From positions 64,001 to 128,000 of IMG/VR virus record IMGVR_UViG_3300046513_000221: a stretch of 64,000 nt of DNA, one strand, 5' to 3'. The notes below the pieces were generated by a model. The model did not search any database, was not told where the DNA came from, and was given only the letters and a program-made list of their open reading frames with translations. Source of the DNA: a virus. The position numbers and the translations under genes are program-made. Shown in pieces: positions 32,594 to 40,687 of the stretch (within the stretch, counting starts at the first letter, position 1; the number at the start of each line of letters is the position of its first letter).

Positions 32594-33226
32594 ATGTCCA
32601 ACAACATCACACCAGATCAGATCCTGACGGAGGAGGAGAACAAACGCCTCTCCCGCATGATCTCGGTCAAGAAACACATCTACTCCTACGTGGACAACAA
32701 GAAGCTCATCGAGTTCCTGTTGCACCTGATCGACACCAGCGGTCTGCTGGCGTTCGAGCGGAAGTCCGATCGCCGGTTCCTCAACCTGCGTAACCTGAGC
32801 CTGAGCCTGGCCTTCGATGTCGAAGCGGCCAAGCAACGGTATCCGAAGGCTGATTACATCAGCCACAACATGAAGGACGGCGAGAGCCGTCCGCATGTCA
32901 TCGACCGCCGCACGGCCATCGTACGCGAGTTGGTGGTCACGCCGTTCGTCAACCTGATGAACACGATGCTGCGCGCCATCCTCCACGGCACGATCCCGGA
33001 GGAGTACGAGCACACCCAGTGGATCATGTCCATCCTGCCGGATGACTTCGAGACGCTGGCGAACTCGATCAACACCTTCGTGGACCTGATGTCGAAGAAA
33101 AACGAGCTGGAGGAGGACTTCTTCATGTTCGGCCTGACTTCGGCCCTCACCTATCCACCGGAAGACAAGGAGCGTCCGTCCAGTCTGGATCAGGATCCGG
33201 GCTTCACGCTGGAGTTCCTGCTGTAA
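32594..33226 (+). CDS. Uncharacterised 210-aa helical protein
   Basis: The protein is mostly helical (KKLIEFLLHLIDTSGLLAF, FVNLMNTMLRAIL), acidic at the C-terminus, and without membrane segments. Several ATGs compete (32581, 32588, 32594); the last has GGA at suitable distance and is used here. It ends the + strand virion cluster before a hairpin. No family was recognised. Confidence 0.65.
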   Translation: MSNNITPDQILTEEENKRLSRMISVKKHIYSYVDNKKLIEFLLHLIDTSGLLAFERKSDRRFLNLRNLSLSLAFDVEAAKQRYPKADYISHNMKDGESRPHVIDRRTAIVRELVVTPFVNLMNTMLRAILHGTIPEEYEHTQWIMSILPDDFETLANSINTFVDLMSKKNELEEDFFMFGLTSALTYPPEDKERPSSLDQDPGFTLEFLL

Positions 33227-33232
33227 AACGTC

Positions 33233-33262
33233 ATGGGTATGAGCCGAAAGGTTCATACCCAT
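33233..33262 (+). terminator. GAAA-loop hairpin at end of virion cluster
   Basis: ATGGGTATGAGCC, GAAA and GGTTCATACCCAT pair. There is no T run directly after, and AACGT/ACGTT repeats flank the hairpin. Confidence 0.65.
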
Positions 33263-33287
33263 CAAACGTTAACTAAACTCCTTGGCG

Positions 33288-33299
33288 AATATATTATGT
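33288..33299 (+). promoter_or_regulatory. ATATATNAT promoter-like motif
   Basis: GAATATATTATGTAAG lies 46-57 bases before the ATG at 33345. Confidence 0.6.
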
Positions 33300-33344
33300 A
33301 AGTGATGACTTAGGGTTCATCTTCTAATATAGGGAGTTTTAGTA

Positions 33345-33848
33345 ATGCCTAAATACAACTGCACCGTAGTAAAGCGTCCATCTCAGTTCAACCTGCGTCA
33401 GTGGAAGACCAATCTGCCGAAAGCGAAGGGTCTCCAGTACCTGTACTGCTCCGAAGTGGCCGACAAGGGCAACGAGGACATCGGTGGTGATATGACGTCC
33501 TACCTGCTTCTCAACGGTAAGGTCATCTTCGCATCGCTACTGGCCGCTGGTCACGATCTGCCTGAAGGGGATGCTCGCGCACCGAACACCCGTTCCGTGT
33601 CGATCTTCCTGATGCCGGGTCAGGAGCCTGAGAAGGCATTCGCCCCGCTATTCAGTGTCCCGAGCATCGTTGACAGTTCGCTGGCCGATGGTCTGGTCGT
33701 GTACGACATGACATCCCCGACCTTCGACGGATTCATCGCCGGTTGCAAAGAGATCGAGAAGAAGAATAAGGATCTCGGCGACAGTGTGAGCTCTTTCTTC
33801 GCGAAGTACCGCGATCTGATCGAGGGTCATCTGCGTACGAAACACTGA
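33345..33848 (+). CDS. Uncharacterised 167-aa protein upstream of structured RNA
   Basis: The protein has mixed alpha/beta character (MTSYLLLNGKVIFASLLAAGHDLPEGDA, FLMPGQEPEKAFAPLF) with a charged helical C-terminus. ATG follows AGGGAGTTTTAGTA. The gene has its own promoter-like motif and runs directly into the structured RNA region at 33849-34245, so both could lie on one transcript. Function unknown. Confidence 0.7.
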   Translation: MPKYNCTVVKRPSQFNLRQWKTNLPKAKGLQYLYCSEVADKGNEDIGGDMTSYLLLNGKVIFASLLAAGHDLPEGDARAPNTRSVSIFLMPGQEPEKAFAPLFSVPSIVDSSLADGLVVYDMTSPTFDGFIAGCKEIEKKNKDLGDSVSSFFAKYRDLIEGHLRTKH

Positions 33849-34245
33849 TGTGGTGCAATGCAGTCTGGTGAAAGGATGAAAGTCCTTGGGATTCTACGAA
33901 ATGGTATTTTTGCACACCTAACAAGGTAATGTACCAGTGAGTGGGCCTCTGCCTTCCGTGCGACATCGTCGCCTGTGCGTCCCGCGCCCACTCCGTAAAC
34001 GAATTCTTCTCTGGCTTGCACCCCGGAAGAATGGAGCGTCGGGAGACGTTCCACCTCACAGACCGCAAATCGGTCTGCTGGTCGTTGCCGCGAAGCGCCG
34101 GTCACGTTGGATAAACGTGCTGGATGCTAATGCGTGGCTACGGCTGATCAGGGAAGGCTTTGCCAACCCAACCCCGAGGCGGGATAGCGGCGTTCGGGCC
34201 GTTGCGGCGTCGAGAGACGCCACCCGCCTCACCTTTTTTTTTTTT
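33849..34245 (+). ncRNA. Candidate structured non-coding RNA (about 400 nt)
   Basis: There is no convincing gene, but there are many nested perfect stems: GTGCAA/TTGCAC (33853/33910) enclosing AAGGA-GAAA-TCCTT; GAGTGGGC/GCCCACTC (33939/33986) enclosing GCGAC/GTCGC; ATTCTTC/GAAGAAT (34003/34026); TGGAGCGTC-GGGA-GACGTTCCA (34032); CAGACCG/CGGTCTG (34059); CACGTT/AACGTG (34103); and GAGGCGGG/CCCGCCTC (34176/34223) enclosing GGCGTC-GAGA-GACGCC. Several have GNRA tetraloops, typical of folded RNAs with tertiary contacts. A 12-T run ends it. No tRNA, tmRNA, RNase P or group I intron core was recognised. Confidence 0.65.
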
Positions 34246-34306
34246 GCACAATCTAGTTATGCGATAGCTGGAGCCTTCTACTTTTGCGTGTTATACCGCC
34301 AAAATC

Positions 34307-34342
34307 TACCACATGAGACCTCACGGTTTCATGTGGTATTTC
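34307..34342 (+). terminator. Hairpin after the structured RNA region
   Basis: TACCACATGAGACC, a 4-base loop and GGTTTCATGTGGTA form a 14-bp stem followed by TTTC. Confidence 0.65.
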
Positions 34343-34356
34343 AATCTAGCTATTAG

Positions 34357-34367
34357 GTATATATAAT
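34357..34367 (+). promoter_or_regulatory. ATATATNAT promoter-like motif
   Basis: GGTATATATAATAACG lies about 55 bases before the ATG at 34420. Confidence 0.6.
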
Positions 34368-34419
34368 AACGACGATACAGATTACAGGTTTGTACCTGCA
34401 CAGCATTTAAAGGACACGT

Positions 34420-35649
34420 ATGTCTAAAACAGTATTTGATTTCATTCCATCCTTCATCACCATCTCCGACGTACACCACGGCGCGAAGCCGGAAGAGCAG
34501 ATGCGTCACGAGTTCTACGGTGAAGGCGGTTTCTTCGATGTGCTCGATGCAGCACTGCCGGAACCGGAGTTTCTCGGCGTGGCGATCACCGGCGACTGGT
34601 GGGACTGCAAGCTCTCCATGAATGATCCGAAGGCCAAGCTCGGTACCTCGATCGTCGTGGATATCATGACCCGCTGCAAGAGTCACAACAAGTGGCTCAT
34701 CATCCTGCGCGGCACGTATTCGCACGATCTCCAGCAGCTGGACCACTTCAAGGAACTCGAAGTAACCTACGAAAAGTTCCGTCTATTCAACACCGTCGAG
34801 GAGTTCCAGTTCGGGCCGCTGAAGACTCTGATCGTCCCGGAGGAGTACCCGAAGGATCCGGACGAGTACTACGGCGAGTACTACGACCGCAAGTACGATC
34901 TGATCCTCGGTCATGGCTTCTTCGACTTCAACTGTTTCGACTCCAACGACGCCGAGAAATCGATGCCGTCGATGCCGGTCTTCGATGCAGAGAAGTTCTG
35001 CAAGATGGCACCGCTGACCATCTTCGGCCACGACCATACCCACAAAAACTTCATCGGCGCGATCCACAAGGGCATGAAGGGCAAGCCGGGTCGCATCTTC
35101 TACAACGGCTCCTTCTCCCGCCTCTGCCACGGCGAGGAACCGGCGAAGGGCTTCCTCTACGTCGTCTATGATCCTAGCGATATTCAGGTGAACTTCATCG
35201 AGAACGAGCTGGCTCCGAAGTACGTGACCGTCAACATCGAGTCTCTGATGCGGAAGGTCGCCACGATCAACTTCGAGTCCATCGTGAAGACGACGGAGGC
35301 TTACCGTAAGGCTCACGGTGTCTACGACCTGAAGGTCAAAGTACCGGCGAAGTTCTCCGAAGAGTACCGGAACGAGGTGGAGCTAGCTAAGAACTACTTC
35401 TCCAGCCGCGACGGCTTCCGGTTTGAGACTGGTCGCCTGAGCATCGCCCACAAGGACGAGAACGTCACCGACGTGCATGGTGAGACCGAGAACGGTAGCA
35501 GCATCGAGAACTCGCAGTATGCCTTCCTCTTCGGTAACGACGACATCGTGACGAAGATCGGCAAGTTCATCGACACCAAGCACAACGGCGAGATCACGCT
35601 GAGCCGGGAGGACATCGCGCAGTGTCTCGCTCCGGTCAACAACACCTAA
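34420..35649 (+). CDS. Mre11/SbcD-like nuclease (T4 gp47-type)
   Basis: The 409-residue protein has the calcineurin-type phosphoesterase motifs in order: ISDVHHG (about residue 13, D-x-H), GDWWD (about 54, GDxxD), RGTYSHD (about 100, in place of GNHD), GHGFFDF (about 165), and FGHDHTHKNF (about 202, GHxH). Family members pair with a Rad50/SbcC ATPase to process DNA ends for recombination; a matching ATPase lies at 41323-44106 on the other strand. The C-terminal 190 residues would form the capping and ATPase-binding part. ATG follows AAAGGACACGT. Confidence 0.92.
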   Translation: MSKTVFDFIPSFITISDVHHGAKPEEQMRHEFYGEGGFFDVLDAALPEPEFLGVAITGDWWDCKLSMNDPKAKLGTSIVVDIMTRCKSHNKWLIILRGTYSHDLQQLDHFKELEVTYEKFRLFNTVEEFQFGPLKTLIVPEEYPKDPDEYYGEYYDRKYDLILGHGFFDFNCFDSNDAEKSMPSMPVFDAEKFCKMAPLTIFGHDHTHKNFIGAIHKGMKGKPGRIFYNGSFSRLCHGEEPAKGFLYVVYDPSDIQVNFIENELAPKYVTVNIESLMRKVATINFESIVKTTEAYRKAHGVYDLKVKVPAKFSEEYRNEVELAKNYFSSRDGFRFETGRLSIAHKDENVTDVHGETENGSSIENSQYAFLFGNDDIVTKIGKFIDTKHNGEITLSREDIAQCLAPVNNT

Positions 35650-35770
35650 GAAGCACACTGGGGGATGAGCTTGGTCTACGACTCATCTCCCAACATCGGA
35701 TTACCCAGTCTCCACTCCCGGAGGCCACCCGTGTCGAGCGGGAGAAGTAACAGCTTTATGGAAAAGTAGA
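35650..35770 (+). promoter_or_regulatory. Structured leader between nuclease and helicase genes
   Basis: Two hairpins occur: GGGGATGAG/CTCATCTCC (35661/35682) and CTCCCG/CGGGAG (35715/35739), then AACAGC and a ribosome site. No promoter motif or T run was found, so it may be a 5' control element or weak terminator in a shared transcript. Confidence 0.35.
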
Positions 35771-37453
35771 ATGAAAAAAAGACAAGGCAGTTCCAGCGGT
35801 TCCTCGTCATCACCCAGCAGTAAGAAGATCGAGCTGGAGATTCCGTTATCGCTGTTTCGAAACCTGATCGCGTACCTCTTCAGCGATCACAGCAACAAAG
35901 GCTTCATCAAGCAACTGAACATCCTGTTCAAGCTGATCAACACCAACAAGTTCGAGCAGGACGTCGATTACGAAGTGGCGTTCAGCATCACCCGCCAGTA
36001 CTGCAAGATGATGCTGGACGACGACCTGCGCAACAACGAGCTGATCTACCAGAAAATGATCGCGAACGATCGCTTCGAGGGAGAGCTTGAGAGAACTCTG
36101 GACGAGTGCATCGCCGAGCAGGAGATCGACGAGAACTTCGCCCGGTTCGTCGAGAACGAGTTCATCGACCGACTGAACTTCGTCAATGCGATGCCGGTCA
36201 TCTCGGACCTGAAGCGTAAGATCCAGGCTCTTGAGAAGCACGAGTACGACGATTTTGGCACCGCGATCGAAGGGATCCGCGAGCAGACAACCGCATTCAA
36301 CAAAACACTTGCTGTGCGCAGCGCCGCGACGATCGCTCACCCGGTCATCTCGTTCGCCAGCGACAGCTTCATGACCCAGCTCCGCTCCTTCCACAAGAGC
36401 CTGACCAACCCCAAGCGTGCTATCCGCACCGGCCTGAAGCGTCTGAACCAGATGCTGGGCGGCGGCTTCATGCCGGGTAAGGTCTACGTGTTCATGGCGG
36501 TATCGGGCGGTTGGAAGTCCGGTCTGCTGCTGAACGTGCTGCTGTGGGCGGCGAAGTACAACAAGGACTCCCGCTGCCGCGACCAGTCCCGCAAGCCTCT
36601 GTATCTCTACCTGACTCAGGAGAACGATACCGAGGAGACGATGGATCGCCTGTTCAGCTATCTGCGTGCTGCGCAGGATGGTCACATCAGCGCCACGCCG
36701 GAAGAGATCTATGACCTCTTCATCGAGGAAGGCATCAAGTCCGAGCACTATGACGTTCGTGTACACTACTACCCTAAAGGTACTATCTGCGCGAACGACA
36801 TCGAGAACATCGTTCGCGAGCTGGAAGATGACGGCGTGTACGAGGTTAAACTGATCGTACACGACTACATCAAACGTCTGAAGCCGAACATTGCCACAGG
36901 CGACTTGCGTATCGATCTCGGTGAGGCCGCGAATGATCTGTCCACCAGCTCGAAGGCCATGAAGCTGCCTATCGTGACGGCGAACCAGATCAACCGGGGC
37001 GCATACGACGTGTTGATGCAGCAGGGCAAGAACGAGGGCAAGAACGACCTCGGCAAGAACGCATCGCTGACAATGCAGTCCGAATCGCAGATGGTCACGG
37101 AGAACGTGGACTGGGTTGGCGCTATCAACAAGGAGTGCCTTACCTCGACGAATGAATGGTTCATCTCGTTCACCGACCTGAAGAACCGTGCCGCAAAATC
37201 CAACAAGACCTACAGCAACCGCTACTTCGCCCAACCTTTCGAGGAAGGCAACAGTATGCGCTTGATGGAGGATGTCGATATGCCGGAAGGCGTCTGCTAC
37301 GGCGTCGATAACATCGCTGACCAGCTCAAGTCCTACGATCCTAACTCGGTCGATGAGGACGAGGGCGGTGCTCCGGCACCACAGCGCCGCAATGGCAACC
37401 GCACCGCTCGCCGCATCAGTATCAACGATGCGGTCGAAGAGGAAGCAGCCTAA
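35771..37453 (+). CDS. DnaB/gp41-like replicative helicase
   Basis: The 560-residue protein has a RecA-fold helicase core. Upstream KRAIRTGLKRLNQMLGGGFMPGKVYVFMA leads into the P-loop (AVSGGWKSG, about residue 242), whose residue before Lys is Trp instead of Gly. Walker B is LIVHDYIKRL (about 363; DnaB LIVIDYLQLM), and TANQINRGAYD (about 398) matches the DnaB Q/R motif. The first 200 residues are helical, like the N-terminal hexamer domain. It unwinds DNA at the fork. The C-terminus is Asp/Glu- then Arg-rich. ATG follows GGAAAAGTAGA. Confidence 0.9.
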   Translation: MKKRQGSSSGSSSSPSSKKIELEIPLSLFRNLIAYLFSDHSNKGFIKQLNILFKLINTNKFEQDVDYEVAFSITRQYCKMMLDDDLRNNELIYQKMIANDRFEGELERTLDECIAEQEIDENFARFVENEFIDRLNFVNAMPVISDLKRKIQALEKHEYDDFGTAIEGIREQTTAFNKTLAVRSAATIAHPVISFASDSFMTQLRSFHKSLTNPKRAIRTGLKRLNQMLGGGFMPGKVYVFMAVSGGWKSGLLLNVLLWAAKYNKDSRCRDQSRKPLYLYLTQENDTEETMDRLFSYLRAAQDGHISATPEEIYDLFIEEGIKSEHYDVRVHYYPKGTICANDIENIVRELEDDGVYEVKLIVHDYIKRLKPNIATGDLRIDLGEAANDLSTSSKAMKLPIVTANQINRGAYDVLMQQGKNEGKNDLGKNASLTMQSESQMVTENVDWVGAINKECLTSTNEWFISFTDLKNRAAKSNKTYSNRYFAQPFEEGNSMRLMEDVDMPEGVCYGVDNIADQLKSYDPNSVDEDEGGAPAPQRRNGNRTARRISINDAVEEEAA

Positions 37454-37460
37454 TCTAGGA

Positions 37461-37508
37461 CGGACAGACCCGCTTGAGCAAATGCGCTCTTTGGGTCTGT
37501 CCGATTTA
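37461..37508 (+). terminator. Terminator after helicase gene
   Basis: CGGACAGACCC and GGGTCTGTCCG pair across a 21-base loop, followed by ATTTATTT. Confidence 0.75.
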
Positions 37509-37526
37509 TTTAACTGAGGAGTTGCA

Positions 37527-37985
37527 ATGCACGACACGCAAGAAGCAAAGATGTACTCCGTATCGATTTACGATGCACTGGAAGAGAAGGTCATCTTCCG
37601 TCAGGTAGAGTCGCCAACCGGCAATGTCGATGACATCCTGTTGGCCGTCTTCAAGGACATCTTCGACACCGAGGATGGTTCCGTATCGATCGACGCGGAA
37701 TACGTTAAGAATAACCCTTATACCTTCAAGGACATGGTAGTCGTATCGATCATCCAGACCGATGCGCCGAACCTGTACGATATCCACGAAGACGACGAAA
37801 CGGAAGAAGAAGATGACGGACACGAGTTCGCCCTCACCGGCACCATCGACACCGCCAACTCCGCAGCAGCTGTTCAGCTTGTTGACCGAGGCGATGCGGC
37901 AGAGGGACAAGCTGTACGAGGACACTGTCCTTTCCGGAAAGTACTGTCAGTATTCAGGTCTCTCAACCCTTTCAGCGGTCCTTGA
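37527..37985 (+). CDS. Uncharacterised 152-aa protein (long overlap with next frame)
   Basis: The first 95 residues look like a normal acidic alpha/beta protein (YSVSIYDALEEKVIFRQVE, DVEDILLAVFKDIF-type helices). After the acidic EDDETEEEDDG stretch the sequence is less protein-like and overlaps the next gene by 173 bases in a different frame. GAGGAGTTGCA precedes the ATG. Either the overlap is real or the protein naturally ends by a frameshift near 37800. Function unknown. Confidence 0.6.
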   Translation: MHDTQEAKMYSVSIYDALEEKVIFRQVESPTGNVDDILLAVFKDIFDTEDGSVSIDAEYVKNNPYTFKDMVVVSIIQTDAPNLYDIHEDDETEEEDDGHEFALTGTIDTANSAAAVQLVDRGDAAEGQAVRGHCPFRKVLSVFRSLNPFSGP

Positions 37986-38358
37986 TTACATCGAGGTCTT
38001 CGCTCTAAATGATCTGCAACTGTTGGAACTGGAACGTCTCCAGAAGATGGAGATCCTGCGTTATCTGCTCACGCAGACGAAGTACGGCCAGAACCTGATG
38101 TATTTCGGACCAAGTTCGATGAACGTCAGCCTGGATTCCATGTACAACGCTCGGATGGAGATACGTGATGCTTCCACGGGTGCAATGATTCTCGGTAATA
38201 TCTCGAACAACAATGGCTACAGCCAAAGTCAAGTAGCCGTGAAATTCTTCGGGGCCAACATCGTGGTCGCTGATGAAAGTGTATCGTCGCGGTTCAATAC
38301 GGCGATGGCGGTTCTCGATGGTATTGCCCTCAACATTATGACCTTCTTCGGTCTGTAG
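37813..38358 (+). CDS. Uncharacterised 181-aa protein
   Basis: The Met at 37813 is chosen from a longer open frame (from 37762): it follows GGAAGAAGAAG, and the upstream part is low complexity. After a Ser/Pro/Thr linker, the protein is helical with a segment rich in Met and Asn (SSMNVSLDSMYNARMEIRDA). It is followed by a strong terminator. No family was recognised. Confidence 0.65.
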   Translation: MTDTSSPSPAPSTPPTPQQLFSLLTEAMRQRDKLYEDTVLSGKYCQYSGLSTLSAVLDYIEVFALNDLQLLELERLQKMEILRYLLTQTKYGQNLMYFGPSSMNVSLDSMYNARMEIRDASTGAMILGNISNNNGYSQSQVAVKFFGANIVVADESVSSRFNTAMAVLDGIALNIMTFFGL

Positions 38359-38365
38359 AATTCGA

Positions 38366-38406
38366 GAGAAGCGGATGATACCCGCTTCTCCACCCTCTTT
38401 TTTTTT
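38366..38406 (+). terminator. Rho-independent terminator
   Basis: GAGAAGCGG, a 7-base loop and CCGCTTCTC are followed by nine T residues. Confidence 0.92.
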
Positions 38407-38469
38407 GCATTTGCCTTTTCTGACAAAAGATAACAGCTTCATAGTTGCAACCACTAACAGAAAATTCTC

Positions 38470-39648
38470 ATGAAAACACAGATTATCTCAGCAGTATTAC
38501 TCCTGATATCCGGCTTCCTGATCACCGGGTCTGGAGCGTACTTCTCGGTGAAGGGCTTCACGATGTTCATCCCGGATGAGACCATCTTCATCGGTCTGCT
38601 CGTTCTGGCGGTGGCCTTCGAGGTCGCCAAGATCACAGCATCGACCTTCCTCTTCCACAAGTCCGGAGACTCTCGTTACCCGACTTGGATGAAGTTCGTC
38701 CTGTCGCTGTGCGTGGTCGTCTTGATCCTAATGTCCGACATCTTCACTTTCTCGCACCTCAACGTGTCCGTCGCCAAGTCGATGGCACAGGTCGAGGCTA
38801 TCGACCGAGGCAAGGAGCGCCAGACCACAGAGCACCAGCGTCTGGTGGACGCAATCGCGAAGGTCGATAAGCAGATCGAGTCCGTCCCGGACAACGCGAG
38901 TGTTAACCAGCGCCTCCGCATGAAGAACGCCTACAACGAGGAAAAGACACAATTGCGTCAGAAGCTCGACAAGATGGAGACTGAGATCACCGCATCGGAG
39001 AAGGAATCCATCGACAACGATCGGTTCCTGTTCCTCAACTCCATCTCCAAGCTCATGCATGTTGGTAAGGAGACCATGTTCACCATCGTCGTCCTGACCG
39101 TGACCTTCATCATCGACCCTCTAGCTATCTCGCTGATAGTCTTCGGTACGGCTGTGCTGACCGATGCCTTCCGGAAAAGGAACGAAAAACTGATACCTCT
39201 GTCGGAGGTGGAATTTGATCCTGTCGAGACCATTACCGAGCCTGTAGTTGAGGTGGAAATGGTACAGATTACCCCGGAACCGGTGCGTGACGCTGGTGAT
39301 GCGTGGTCCAAGGCCGATCTCGATGCCGTTATCGCCACCATCGTACACAAGCCCGTGATTGACGACACCGAGACCTTCGAGGCCGTCAGTGCGATGGTCA
39401 CTGCCGAGGTGGAACACACAAAAAATGAGGAAGCTCCGGAACCAATCGAAGAGCCTGTGATCGAACCTGATCCAGTCGTCGAGGCGGATCCCGAAGCGGA
39501 ATCGCTGGAGGAAGCGGAGCTGCGCGCCGAACTGACCGCCGACGTCTCCATCCAAGCAACTCCGACCACCCCGACCGCCAAGCTGGCGCGTAAGCACCTG
39601 CAGGTGACCAACTACAAGGTGAAGGACAACGAAGATGCAGCAGAGTAA
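38470..39648 (+). CDS. Multi-pass membrane protein with coiled coil and acidic tail
   Basis: The 392-residue protein has four predicted membrane segments: about residues 3-29, 38-57, 73-96 and 198-225 (TMFTIVVLTVTFIIDPLAISLIVFG). Between the third and fourth lies a long charged coiled coil (about 105-190). The last 165 residues are acidic and Pro/Glu-rich (EEAPEPIEEPVIEPDPVVEADPE). It would sit in the inner membrane with large soluble parts. No ribosome site was clear. It starts an operon with the 199-, 147- and 118-aa genes. Roles in lysis control or membrane anchoring are both possible; no family was recognised. Confidence 0.75.
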   Translation: MKTQIISAVLLLISGFLITGSGAYFSVKGFTMFIPDETIFIGLLVLAVAFEVAKITASTFLFHKSGDSRYPTWMKFVLSLCVVVLILMSDIFTFSHLNVSVAKSMAQVEAIDRGKERQTTEHQRLVDAIAKVDKQIESVPDNASVNQRLRMKNAYNEEKTQLRQKLDKMETEITASEKESIDNDRFLFLNSISKLMHVGKETMFTIVVLTVTFIIDPLAISLIVFGTAVLTDAFRKRNEKLIPLSEVEFDPVETITEPVVEVEMVQITPEPVRDAGDAWSKADLDAVIATIVHKPVIDDTETFEAVSAMVTAEVEHTKNEEAPEPIEEPVIEPDPVVEADPEAESLEEAELRAELTADVSIQATPTTPTAKLARKHLQVTNYKVKDNEDAAE

Positions 39649-40234
39649 GTACTATGCGGTCTCCCCGACCGACACGCGGCGTCAGAACCGCTACATCATC
39701 CTCGCCCACGTATCGGACTTCGTGATGCGGGGATGGTTCTTCGATCCGGATCTGCGGAACAAGACGAACTACTTCTGCTTCGACAAGATCAAGAACTACT
39801 TCCGGGAGCGCGTCGACATCCGTCAGATGCCCTTCCACTACTACACCTCGATCATCAAGGGCGACTGGGAGCTGTTCCACGCCGCCCCGGCTACGTACCG
39901 CTCGCCGATGATCTCCGAGGCCATCCAGCGCTACTACATCCCCGACCGCTTCCGGGATGCGATCGTCATCTGTGTTCAGGACAACTTCGCCCTGAACACG
40001 GCTGATATGCGGATGCACCAGCTGCTCGGCTCGACCCTGATCGCGCCTCTGCTCAACCAGTTCAAGGTGAACTTCATGGACTCCGTGTTCTGGTTCGACG
40101 AGATCTTCGATTGGGACAAGTACAATCAGGACGTGGAGGACGACCCGCTCGGCTACACGTACCCATACGAGACGAATCGAATGAAGTTCTTCGATCGTAC
40201 CATATTCAACCTTGAATGCCGGAGGTTCATCTAA
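39635..40234 (+). CDS. Uncharacterised 199-aa protein, aromatic-rich
   Basis: A Tyr/Phe/Trp- and Asp-rich soluble protein (GWFFDPDLRNKTNYFCFDKIKNYF). It overlaps the upstream gene by 14 bases and the next start by one base (TAATG), so it is translationally coupled. Aromatic-rich compositions like this are seen in tail or neck proteins. No family was recognised. Confidence 0.7.
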   Translation: MQQSKYYAVSPTDTRRQNRYIILAHVSDFVMRGWFFDPDLRNKTNYFCFDKIKNYFRERVDIRQMPFHYYTSIIKGDWELFHAAPATYRSPMISEAIQRYYIPDRFRDAIVICVQDNFALNTADMRMHQLLGSTLIAPLLNQFKVNFMDSVFWFDEIFDWDKYNQDVEDDPLGYTYPYETNRMKFFDRTIFNLECRRFI

Positions 40235-40677
40235 TGGCTACATCTTTCATTCAATTCGACTCGGCTGACATGGCTACCTTGGAGGAGTCCATCACTCACT
40301 CCAAGGAGAATCCCTTCCTCATGGACAAGTTCTCGGACAAGCTCCGGACCACCATCGACGGAGAGGGTTGCCTCGTCAACGAGCCAGCCAACATCCTCAG
40401 TTCTCTGGTGTGGATGCTGGAACCGTTTCTGGTGGAGGAGCCTCTCCCGGATAACGAGAAGTACATGCCAGAGAGGACTTCGAAGCGTCTATACAACTCG
40501 CATGATTTCTGGTTCGTCCTGATGCTGATCAACGGCGTCGCGGCGTGCAGCGAGTACAACCTGACGACAATCAAGCTCCTACAGGCGAAGGATCTTCACA
40601 AGATCGAGATCTTCCTAGCGAAGGTCAAGGGTCAGGTCAGCGCCTACGGAGAGGACCGCGACGTGATCTACAGCTAA
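40234..40677 (+). CDS. Uncharacterised 147-aa protein, possibly baseplate wedge-like
   Basis: The ATG at 40234 follows GGAGGTTCATCTA and overlaps the previous stop. The segment RLYNSHDFWFVLMLINGV (about residues 88-105) resembles the Y-x-x-xxxW-VLLMxN signature of T4 gp53-type baseplate wedge proteins, but the rest does not clearly match. Treat the similarity as a hint. Confidence 0.55.
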   Translation: MATSFIQFDSADMATLEESITHSKENPFLMDKFSDKLRTTIDGEGCLVNEPANILSSLVWMLEPFLVEEPLPDNEKYMPERTSKRLYNSHDFWFVLMLINGVAACSEYNLTTIKLLQAKDLHKIEIFLAKVKGQVSAYGEDRDVIYS

Positions 40678-40687
40678 GGAGAACGAT

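Noticed and set aside
33871-33900. Similarity of AAGGATGAAAGTCC to the RNase P CR-I sequence GAGGAAAGTCC
   Set aside because: No matching P4 partner or 3' conserved region was found; likely chance similarity in a small GAAA hairpin.
33843-33905. Hammerhead-like CTGATG...CGAAA segment
   Set aside because: The core lacks the required CUGAUGA and proper stems; the first part overlaps the stop codon of the 167-aa gene.
33937-34356. 139-codon frame across the structured RNA
   Set aside because: Arg/Pro-rich composition, no ribosome site, and it runs through perfect hairpins and a T-run terminator.
35846-37537. 563-codon minus-strand frame opposite the helicase gene
   Set aside because: Antisense shadow; the helicase motifs are on the plus strand.
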